From Seminavis robusta (lineage: Eukaryota; Bacillariophyta; Bacillariophyceae; Naviculales; Naviculaceae), in contig CAICTM010001817.1 in assembly GCA_903772945.1 (NCBI GenBank), positions 1-22,152 of the forward strand: a stretch of 22,152 nucleotides of DNA. The letters are read 5' to 3'. A program made the position numbers and the translations under genes. Every line of letters begins with the position of its first letter. Positions within the stretch are counted from its first letter, which is position 1. The notes under the pieces were generated by a model. It was not told where the DNA came from, did not search any database, and saw only the letters and a program-made list of their open reading frames with translations. Shown piece after piece: positions 14,410 to 22,152 of this stretch.

Positions 14410-16227
14410 TTATTGGGTAGTGCTTACTGCCAACAGAACCAAGAGACCAGAGATGGCCCAAAGGAACTGTCTAACCTTTGCCTTGTTCTGTTCTGCAGAA
14501 ACAATTTTTTGAAGGCCCGTACTCCAACGACGTGACGTATGTTCCTCATCTTGACTCCCATCCCAAGCGAGCTCTTCTAGTTGAGATTCCACGCTGCAAC
14601 CCTTTGTCGCGTCTGTCTCTTCGACCCTGTACAGCAAGATTCCCGGGACGACCCTTCGAATACCGTTTTCCAAAGCCTTCCTGCGACGTGCATCGTTTTT
14701 GCCCTTGCTTGTTTTCTGCGAAAACAACAACGCAACTCCATAGCTTGCCAATTCTATTCGTTGCACTGCTTCTGCAATCCGTTCCGGTGCACCCCGTTTC
14801 GGTTGCCCATACAAGACTGTTGCCAGCTGCGTCAATTGTTCTCGTAATGTTGATGAGTTTTCATGCTTGTTGCTGCGGATCATTGCAAAGGATACGGCGC
14901 CATCTCCGAGCAGCAATTGTCGGCTTTGTTGATTGATTTCTCGTTCCGATGGAACATTCGTGATTGCTACGTCCCTTCCAAATGCCCCATTGGTGACGTA
15001 ATGCAGCCCTGTTCATTTTGTGCAACACAAACTGAGAGACCACTCCATCATCACAACGAATGTCGCCTCCAAAACTGAACGATACTTACAAGCCTGCCGC
15101 CTCGAGGCGAATACCATGTCGGTGCGGTTGGTTGCACTGTTCTTTGCGAAGTCAAGCTTTATTTGAACGCTTTGTCGTGCGGCTTTCCCAGTTCCCTCTG
15201 GTTGGTATCCAACAGCAGATCCCCAATCTTGAACCTGCAATGTTTTGGCTTGCATTCTTGGCACCAGTGCGAGACCCGATTTCTCATTGGCGGCCAAGTA
15301 CGTTTCTTCTGGAAAAAGTGTATTGTTGAAATAGTCACCATGGTAGACGTTAATCATCAACGCGGTTGCCGCCAGTAAGAGTGGCCCTGACAGCCGACTC
15401 CAGTGAACCCCTCGAAATCCAACAATGGGATAGTACAAGAGAGGATGCATGCAAGCTCCTGCAGCTGCACCCGTGGTAACGGTGATGGGTAGCATGAACG
15501 AATTGGATAACATAGCTTTGAACCAGCCATCCGCGTCGGGCATATCATAGAACCATTGAAAGGCCTGATCGTAGAGTCCACTGTAGGGACCCACCATTCC
15601 CACAAAACTTCCAATAACGGCTCCAGTCCACGGGGAACTAGCTATGGTGGCAGTGCCAAGGCTCACATCCAAGGCAAGATAGGCAGTCCCTGCCAGGCCA
15701 CCATTGACCACGGCAAATGGCAAGAAGAGTTGGCCATAGGAATACGCCAGTGGTAGCAAATCGTTGGCGGCAAAGGACAGCAGGGTACCCACAGCTCCCA
15801 CCAAGGTGGTAGCGCCAAGAACGGCATATCGAGTTTGCGAGTCCCAAACAAAGTAGCGAAGGCCGATATTCAAAAACCCAATCACTGGAAACGCCGGTGT
15901 TGCAATAGCGGTGGTCGTTGCCACCAGAGCGGTACGCACCGGTAGGGGTGGTTGGCTTCCCAACAGGACCTTTGTTGATGTTGTGGAGTGTCGCGATAAT
16001 ACCAGCATTCGATCCAGCGCATTTCTGTTGGTCTTGTAAAAGCCGTGCCCGGTGCCAAGGTGAAGGCGCAGAGGAATAGCTCCTCTGGATGCTGTCAGCT
16101 GTCTCGATGCTATGGATTTGGGTATTCGCGGTGAGATCATGACGGAGAAAGCCGTCGAAGAAGAATCAAACAACCATTTTCTAGAAGCAACATGGTGGTA
16201 TCGTCGAGATAATTGGCTTCGGATCAT
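14410..16227 (-). CDS. Multi-pass membrane protein, probably mitochondrial (two exons)
   Basis: Exon 1 is 16227-15090 and exon 2 is 15008-14410. The 81-bp intron (15089-15009) has GTAAGT and AACAG ends. Splicing gives ...ASRRQA-W-LHYVTNGAFGRD in frame, for a 578-residue protein. The first about 55 residues are rich in Arg, Ser and hydroxylated residues and lack acidic ones except D21, as in a mitochondrial presequence. Hydrophobic segments lie at about 98-122, 134-154, 166-188, 198-214, 238-260 and 280-296. A soluble region follows: LLLGDGAVSFAMIRSN, then helices with PKRGAPERIAEAVQRIE. A last hydrophobic tail (561-578) closes the protein. Gly-rich helices such as TTGAAAGACMHPLLYYPIVG are notable. 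I do not recognise a characterised family; function unknown. The splice model is supported by exact phase. Confidence 0.72.
15009..15089 (-). other. Intron of the multi-pass membrane protein gene
   Basis: The donor GTAAGTATCG follows GCAGGCTT, and the acceptor AACAG precedes GGCTGCATTACG. Without removal the frame meets a stop at the TGA in AAAATGAACAG. The exon joins TGG (Trp) from T plus GG. Confidence 0.75.
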
Positions 16228-16653
16228 TTGAAGTGCGCCGACGATCGATTATTGTACTGTAGGAAGAGGTGGACAGAACTACTATTGTGCGGCTTCAGGC
16301 TACTAGCTACTGTAGCTACTAGTAGGAGGTACGGTAGGTAGTCGATCCGGATTATGATTTTTGTGTGCTGTGGTCTCGGACGGTCTCGGATCTTTGGATC
16401 TTTTTGAGTCGAATGATTCGATTCATTCGATTTGATCACTCACTTCGTCCTTTGGGTTTTTCGGCCACACCTCGCAACTACGGTACATGTACCGCTACCG
16501 GTAGCCAGTCAGAGATCAGAGCAATAATTGTAAGACAAGCTGCATTGCACCGCGGCATGAATGCAGCTACTATAGTAGCTACGGCTGGTACCGTAGATAA
16601 GCAATTGCAGAGCACTTCACTTGCTAGCCACAACCGGAGGCACCAGAATAAAA
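16228..16653. other. Intergenic region rich in short palindromes
   Basis: This holds the promoter of the multi-pass protein gene and the 3' end of the LRR-like gene. Dyads such as GGTACATGTACC (16483-16494), GCTACCGGTAGC (16493-16504) and GCTACTATAGTAGC (16566-16579) are packed together. No gene seen. Confidence 0.5.
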
Positions 16654-17801
16654 TCAGGCTCCCCAGAAGCGTTCTAGAAAGCGGGAAAATTTTCGTTTGA
16701 GAGTGCGGCGTCTCGGCTTGTCACAATCTGCACCCAAGGTTGAACCAATCCACTTTCCAGGAGCTTCCCTCAAAAGACCATAGAGAACTGGGATGGCTGA
16801 TGTCCAGGAAGAATTCACTCGTTCACTTCGCTGGGCTGCTTGTGCCAGATTGTTGACAATTTCCACCAAGGGCGCCTCTGGGTTTCCTACCAGGGCTCTT
16901 CCATTTTGGTTGAGCGTTGTATAGTACTCAATCTCTCTTTTCTTTGATTTTTGGGAGCGACGTTCATATGGCGACTTCGAGCAGATGTATGCCGTCTCAA
17001 GTGTGTAATTGCTCTTCAAGATCTCAACCATAGCATGTTGGTAGGCTTCTGCCATTCGACGATAAGGGATTTCAATGAGCTGGAATTTCTCTAGAGAAGA
17101 TGTTTTGATCGTTTCCAAGATGGGCGCAAAATAGTCTCTGTTCAAGTTGGGAGATGGCACAGTCGGTTCAATGGTGATGCGAAGATACTTCAACTTTCGT
17201 TGCATGTGGCTTGCTATGGCTTCGACCAGATCAGAGTTCCAATAAAGTCGCAAGTTCAAGTTGTGAAGATTATCCATACTTTTCAATCGTCCAACTAAAA
17301 CTTCTGCTGATTGTTGATGCGGAGCGAAACCCCCAAGGCAAAGTTCCTGGGTATCCTCTGGGATGTACCGAATCATCCGAGCTAGGTAACTTTCACTACG
17401 TCGAACCTTCTGCACAGCGTCTCAAACCTGTCGGCCATGATTTCTTGTTCGGATGATGCACGGGCGGCATCAAGGATTTCGTGCATAATTAATGCAATTG
17501 TCCTTGGCGAGTACGCATTTGGTTCTGTCAATTCTTGCAGAAAATCTAGAAGTGCTGGATCTGGGTTGAATCTGCACGCATCATGAAAAACGTCGGCGTT
17601 CATTGCTTCAGGGTTCCTCAGGTACACTTGCTCGATCAAATCCATGGGTGCTGCGGTGACAACCAGCTTGTGCAACAGAGGAAGTGACAGGAGTTTAGTA
17701 AGAGATACTCTGTCTCCATCGTCTGCGCACGTTAGCGATGGCATGGCAACAGCGCTAGCTAGTACATGTACCGTAGCAGAACCCTTTTGCAGTTTTGTCA
17801 T
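16654..17801 (-). CDS. LRR-like (RNI-type) protein, reading frame interrupted
   Basis: The first part (ATG 17801 to 17382) encodes MTKLQKGSATVHVLASAVAM..., then helical repeats (LLSLPLLHKLVV, FHDACRFNPDPALLDFLQELTE). The second part (about 17415 to 16654) lies in another frame. It contains Leu-rich units (MDNLHNLNLRLYWN, RKLKYLRITIEP, SSLEKFQLIEIPYR), then ILKSNYTLETAYI and IEYYTTLNQNGRALV. The last two are phrases typical of diatom leucine-rich-repeat proteins. The two frames overlap at 17382-17415, so a 1-nt indel is the simplest cause. A weak alternative is an intron from GTACTC (about 17513) to an AG near 17400, which would restore phase. It is probably a recent pseudogene, a sequence error, or a misread splice. 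The role would be protein binding; no partner is known. Confidence 0.6.
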
Positions 17802-18302
17802 TGGCAAACCTTTCAAGAAGGAAGCAAGTCCAAGCAATAAGCCAGCTAAACCAAAATGGGTTAATTTGGCGGGAGAGCGCACCCGGTATTGTAATCGGGT
17901 ATCAAAACCGCTTCTAATTACGATCTCAACTGACGTACTCAAATTACAGTATACTCCGCGCTGCTCTCCCGGCGATAGCGACGTGTCATTGTTTGGGTGA
18001 CAGACTTGTCCAGATCTCTGACATGCCTCAAATTATACCCCCTTTGCTTCTTATCCAAATCTATAAGCTTTTCTCAAATCGCCCCCAAACTGTACCTTCA
18101 CTGCATGCCATCATTACTGTTCGCATTTAACTCAAGCCCTATCCGAAGCCAATGCTAAATTTTACGGGTACTAGTAGTACAGTACGGGTGGTGCCACCCA
18201 GACGTTTTGTCGACCAGATCTCTTGATCTCCTCATTATTTTTTTGTTGTGGTTTGGTACCTTACTATCTAGCTAGCCAGTATTAGCCAGAGACACCCCCA
18301 AG
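17802..18302. other. Divergent intergenic region
   Basis: It lies between the LRR-like gene (leftward) and the hydroxylase gene (rightward) and so holds both promoters. A dyad ACCCGGTATTGTAATCGGGT lies at 17881-17900. The dyads ACTAGT and GTAC cluster at 18170-18190. The minus frame of the LRR-like gene stays open to 17942 but without an ATG upstream of 17801. No other gene seen. Confidence 0.4.
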
Positions 18303-19459
18303 ATGGACGTTCGACAACGCAAGACACCCAACAAAGTATCAGTGGCATATGGCGAGCCCGATTCTCTCATCAAGAAACCCGCCAACGGATTATCGATCTT
18401 CAGCAACTTGACATCGAGACGGAATGCAATCTACATTTTGCCCGTGGTTCTCTTTGTCTACGTCTTTGGTCCCTTTTTGCCACATGCCCCCAAGGCGATC
18501 TATGTCTACGTATCCTCTGGCTTTGCCTTTGACATGTTTGTGGGACCTGGCATTCGAAGTCTTGTGGACGACATGGTGGTCGATGATCAACGAATCTTCA
18601 ACACGGACTTTTCTACCGACCTGCCCGCCAAAAGGGAGATTTTCTTGAAGGAATTCTTGCATTACAGTGACACACACCCTCTTCCTATAATATCCGCACT
18701 TGATCCAGAAGAAGAAGGACATTTGGATCCCGCTGGTGTTTGGAAGACGCTATTTGTGCGCAGTGGGGGTCATGATACCTGTGCCGCCAAGTACTTTCCT
18801 GAGACGATCAAGGCTGTGGAACAAACTCAATTCAAGATCCTCTCCATCATGTTCTCCCGGTTGGCACCTGGACAAGTGATTCCACCCGTAAGTGGCTTTT
18901 CAGAGTTATCTACTTGTACTACGGATTTTGTATATCTGACGTTTTGGCTTTTCTTTTTACGTTTCGCTCCCTTTTTCTTGCTTTCTGTATCGATCCATTG
19001 TCGCTATTAGCATGTAAGTCTCTTGATACCTCTGGATGCGTACGACCCCCCATGATGCTCTTTGTACTCACAAATTCCTCTTGATCCAATTCGTTTTGAA
19101 AGACCGGCTACACCAAACTTATTCAGCTATATCATCTTGGACTCAGGGTTCCGCAAAAAGAACCCAAGCCCTTTATGGATGCCTGGGCATGCGATGGATG
19201 CCCTAAAGAAACCATTGTCTGGGAAGAAGGCAAAGAATTCGTGTTTGACGACTACTTTGTACATGCAGCAACCAACCCCAACGAGGAAGAACGTATCATC
19301 CTCTTCCTTCACCTTCAGAGAATTGATCTCAAGGGATGGCGCCAGGAATTGTTGAGCGGTATCTTCCACTGGATCTTTGCCCACATTCCGTTTGCGCCGG
19401 CTCTGTCGCTTGTCGAGGGAACAGAAAAGTCTTGCAACACATTGCTAATGGGGAAGTAA
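18303..19459 (+). CDS. Aspartyl/asparaginyl beta-hydroxylase-like membrane enzyme (three exons incl. 3-nt microexon)
   Basis: Exons are 18303-18887, 19011-19013 and 19103-19459, giving 314 residues. A membrane anchor (about 42-60, AIYILPVVLFVYVFGPFLP) precedes a lumenal-type catalytic domain of the Asp/Asn beta-hydroxylase family (Fe(II)/2-oxoglutarate dioxygenases, cupin fold). Landmarks are FPETIKAVEQ (165-174), RLAPGQVIPP-HTGYTK (186-201), the iron ligand in YHLGL (H207), WEEGKEFVFDDYFVHAATN (236-254, second iron ligand H250) and the 2-oxoglutarate-binding Arg in ERIILFLHL (R260). These correspond to H679, H725 and R735 of human ASPH. The family's conserved PHTG His (H196) is supplied only by the CAT at 19011-19013, which is flanked by TATTAG and GTAAGT. 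The substrate is unknown; the family includes enzymes for EGF-like domains and for lipid A. A type II topology in the secretory pathway is inferred. Confidence 0.82.
18888..19102 (+). other. Two introns flanking a 3-nt exon
   Basis: Intron 1 (18888-19010, 123 bp) runs GTAAGT...TATTAG and intron 2 (19014-19102, 89 bp) runs GTAAGT...TGAAAG. CAT lies between them. All junctions are phase 0. Removing 18888-19102 as one intron also keeps the frame but would delete the conserved His. Confidence 0.75.
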
Positions 19460-20000
19460 AAGCGGCGACTAGTCGACGTATTCCAACCATGCATGTTGGC
19501 GCAGCCCTTGGTGCTCAACGAGAGTCACCGAGGCATCACTCTTACTACTACTAGCACTGCCATTCAATGCATCGTATTTTAAAATCATAATAAAAGTTAA
19601 ATTTTCAATGATTTTGCTATCAACGCCTCATTACCTTGCGTGCTACTGGGACTTCTTTGAGACGCCCATGTCTACTTTCAGTTATACAAGTTCCTTTGTC
19701 AGTTGGATACCCGCAGTCTTGCCGTCGCCTGTGATGAGCACGGGCTGGACACGGGCCAAGAACACAGGACAGGGCCGTGCCAAAGTATAATTGCTACGAA
19801 CAACCTCCTAGCTATAGGTAGACGGTACCACTGGTACTACCTCTTCTAAACACACACACTTGGACCGTTCTACGGTAGGTAGTACGGATGCTGTCAATGA
19901 AACAATGATCAGAGAAGCAGCTGTAATCTCTCAATGCATCGTCAGCACGCAATATGTTGCGCTCGATTTTTCGGCAGATGTAGCTAGCCAGGTTTTCTTT
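19460..20000. other. Convergent intergenic region without a gene
   Basis: This contains the 3' ends of the hydroxylase (AATAAAAG near 19589) and of the plastid membrane protein gene. Dyads GGTACCACTGGTACC (19825-19839) and a CGGTAGGTAGTACGG segment are present. No coding signal seen. Confidence 0.45.
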
Positions 20001-20967
20001 TCACCTTAGCGGCACCCCGGCTAACAAGGAGGCAAGTACAATGCCGGCAATCATGAACACCGTAGTGCCAATGACGTTGATTACACCCACAGTAACGGCA
20101 ATGGCCAAGGGTTTCGAAATCTTAAGGCGGTTCTGAATGAGTAGCACCAGCCTATCTAGTGAAGGAGCTATTGCAATGGAAAGTCCTACCCGAAGAGGTC
20201 GAATGATATTGTTGAATACTACCGGTATGTAGTTGAGGGATGACGACAAAACCGAGCAAGAAGTAAGTGTTGGTATGCAAAAATGATCGGAAGGGGATCG
20301 GGTCGATGTTGTGGAGGTATTCATGTACTCACCCCAGAAACCAGCGTAAACACCAAGGAAAGGCTTCCATTGTCCAGGTGCCAATGGACTTAGCCGCGTC
20401 TAGAAATAGGAGAAAGCAAACGAGAAGCAAACGAGGATGATGTCAGCCCCCAACATCCTGGAAAAGACAAGGACACATTCGTCGAAAGATTCTGACCTTG
20501 GCACTAAAGGTATACCACGCCAGCGAGACCAACAAGGCATAGCTAAGATTGGAAATCATTCCATAGGACAGTACGGTTGCAACGCCCATTTTTGCCAATC
20601 GTTCTTTAAAGGACATGTTCTCATCCTCCCGATTTGGGGAAAAGTATCCCTTGATGCGGCCCCAAAGGCTCTTTGGGGGCTCGGATGATTCTGGCGATGG
20701 TGTGGAATCTTCGGGTGTTGCTTGGATTTGAAAAGCATAATCCAAGCGTCTCACGGGAGAATTGCCGCCATGGGTGGTCGGTACCGGTGGCCACGACGGG
20801 GTTCTCACTGCTCTTGACTCGTAGCACCGGATCCTAGAAGAAGATCTCCCCATTAGTGACAGAGGGACCACTGGAACCATTTTCCTTCTGAACGAGGCAT
20901 GTTGGTTCCAGGCCGAGATACTGCCTGCCAAGCATAGTAATAGCACAATGGTTGCGGTTCTCAACAT
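20001..20967 (-). CDS. Plastid-targeted DUF1279/FAM210-like membrane protein (three exons)
   Basis: Exons are 20967-20497, 20399-20333 and 20218-20001, giving 251 residues. Intron 1 (20496-20400, 97 bp) has GTCAGA and TTTCTAG ends; intron 2 (20332-20219, 114 bp) has GTGAGT and CGGTAG ends. The joins read ...SLAWYTFSAK-TRLSPLAPGQW and ...VYAGFW-V-FNNIIRPLR. The N-terminus is a signal peptide (MLRTATIVLLLCLAGSISA) followed at once by Trp and an Arg/Ser-rich stretch. That is the bipartite form with an aromatic +1 residue used for import into diatom plastids. The mature part has SFKERLAKMGVATVLSYGMISNLSYALLVSLAW (119-151, in segments), a second helix pair and a final helix VIGTTVFMIAGIVLASLLAGV. 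This matches the DUF1279-type proteins found in plant chloroplasts and in mitochondrial FAM210. The molecular function is not established for the plastid members. Confidence 0.72.
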
Positions 20968-21726
20968 GATTATTGGTTGTCGAGTCGAGTCGACGAGTTG
21001 TGTGTTGTGTGCTAGTGTGTTCTGGCAGGCTGTTCTGGCTGTGTTTGTGGGATCTTGGTATATCAGCAACACGAGTGTCCCCGGCCGGCCAGAAGCCATT
21101 CGAGCTGGGATATGGGGCCCAGTGAGAGTACAAAAGCAAACAATGTAAATAACAAATTCGACTCACCAGGAGCTAAAAAAGTAAACTAACAAATAACGAA
21201 AGGCAATGAGGTGAGAGGCTCATATGGAATTTGCGTACAACCAGTGCAGGGATGGATCAAGCTTGTAGCCCTCCTCAACATCTATATGAGCGGGAAGTCA
21301 GTAGCTGCCTTGGTTGTAGAGTAGTGCGCATAAAACAATAAGGTGCTTTCTGGTACTGTAGAAAATTGTATGGGGCATCTAACTGCTGTTTGGAAGGCCT
21401 CAAAAAGAGTGGAATAAAGGTGCTGCTAGAACGTCGCAGCTGCAAGGCTTGGTGCCAAACCGATTGAGAGTTAAGCAGATGTATACCTACTCCAGCTATC
21501 TGTAGCTGCTCAAGCTGGGGGGTGAACTGTGTATTGCAAATATCCAATTGCAAAACGTTGTTTTTGTTGACTGTTGGCAGTCGTTATTTTACTGTTGTAC
21601 TGGGACTTTAAATAAATTTTTTCTAAAATAAAAATGCAAAAATGAATTCATTTTAATGTAAAAATATGATGTTTTTGACGTTTTTACCAAACATATTTAT
21701 ATAGCTACATTGCACGACAACATTAC
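20968..21726. other. Upstream region, no gene supported
   Basis: The promoter of the plastid protein gene lies at the left. A minus-strand open frame at 21275-21553 (92 codons) shows no family features. The stretch 21590-21720 is strongly AT-rich (runs of AAATAAA and TTTT). No RNA gene recognised. Confidence 0.4.
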
Positions 21727-21870
21727 GCGACTCTATTACAAAATTTATAGATAATTCTAACACATAAGAACATAGCTCTAACACATCAGATCACAGCTCT
21801 GACCCACAAAATATAGTTCTAATCGCGAAAATGTAGCTCTATTGCGTGAAAAATGTAATTCTAACGCAAT
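21727..21870. repeat. Imperfect tandem repeat, about 21-bp period, about 7 units
   Basis: Units have the form TAG(C/T)TCTAACACATNAGAAC..., for example CTCTAACACATCAGATCACAG, CTCTGACCCACAAAATATAG, TTCTAATCGCGAAAATGTAG and CTCTATTGCGTGAAAAATGTA. They run directly into the LTR fragment at 21871. Confidence 0.75.
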
Positions 21871-22029
21871 TGCAATACACGGCTCTTAGCCTTATTCGCG
21901 ACTCGATCCTAGATAGGGTTTGAGTTCGACTCATGACTGAGTCTCTCGTGAATAGTCATTTGAGACAGGGTTCTCAATGACCGCTCTGGTCATACTAGGT
22001 TGATGATGAAACATCGCTCTAGATATTTA
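21871..22029 (+). mobile_element. LTR family copy 4, 5' fragment
   Basis: TGCAATACACGGCTCTTAGC opens the match, which continues through the GAGTTCGACTCATGACTGAG region to CTCTAGATATTTA. It then stops, where the other copies continue with GC(T)AGCGTGG. It keeps the exact LTR start but only about 160 of 425 bp. Confidence 0.8.
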
Positions 22030-22152
22030 CATCTAAGAAGCGCATAATGGGGTAGCGCGAAAACAGCGAGGTCGGTTACAAAATTGCCAGGTCAGTCGAT
22101 GGTAAGGTTACCAATCGGTAACTGACCTCGCGCTTATGTATGGTGGGTACAA
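22030..22152. repeat. Inverted repeat at window end
   Basis: GCGAGGTCGGTTAC (22066-22079) is inverted as GTAACTGACCTCGC (22118-22131), with one mismatch. A shorter dyad GGTTAC/GTAACC-type overlaps the inner side (22107-22120). It may be the end of a foldback element that continues beyond the window, and the truncation of the LTR at 22029 may mark its border. Confidence 0.6.

Noticed and set aside
21275..21553. Minus-strand 92-codon frame, considered as a transposon fragment
   Set aside because: No reverse transcriptase, integrase or transposase motif could be seen.

Overview
The window looks like nuclear DNA of a pennate diatom or a close stramenopile relative. The pointers are short GT-AG introns (81-123 bp) in otherwise compact genes, a signal peptide running into a plastid-type transit region on one protein, ankyrin repeats of the 'GCPWNE / GHLE.LKW' type, an LRR-like protein of a style common in diatoms, and DIRS-free but Ty3/gypsy- and MITE-rich intergenic DNA. 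The species assignment is inference; no rRNA or marker gene is present.

Left arm (1-4950) is a transposon graveyard. It holds a decayed Ty3/gypsy integrase region (1-1144) with its polypurine tract and LTR (1223-1647). On the opposite strand lies a second member of the same LTR family (LTR 3615-4042, a short gag-like start, and a second LTR at 3421). That second LTR is split by a 987-bp PIF/Harbinger-like foldback element (2417-3403) with a TAA target duplication. A separate 404-bp MITE with a TTA duplication (4540-4943) has a related terminal sequence. A further fragment of the LTR family closes the window (21871-22029).

The central gene block (5181-20967) contains nine protein genes on both strands: a Vma22/CCDC115-like V-ATPase assembly factor (+); a three-part protein with a GNAT-like, a beta-trefoil-like and a myo-inositol-oxygenase-like region that has lost nearly all its iron ligands (-); an Fmc1-like ATP synthase assembly factor (-); a frameshifted ankyrin-repeat protein (+) that appears to share a 239-bp divergent promoter with it; a two-exon single-pass membrane protein (-); a two-exon multi-pass, probably mitochondrial membrane protein (-); a frame-disrupted LRR-like protein (-); an aspartyl/asparaginyl beta-hydroxylase-like membrane enzyme (+) whose conserved His appears to be encoded by a 3-nt microexon; and a three-exon plastid-targeted DUF1279/FAM210-like membrane protein (-).

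I see no operon or obvious single pathway. Several products are organelle-biogenesis or membrane-system proteins (V-ATPase assembly, ATP synthase assembly, mitochondrial and plastid membrane proteins), but this looks like ordinary gene neighbourhood and not a cluster. The most interesting items are the degenerate MIOX fusion protein, the 3-nt microexon, and the nested, related Harbinger-like elements.
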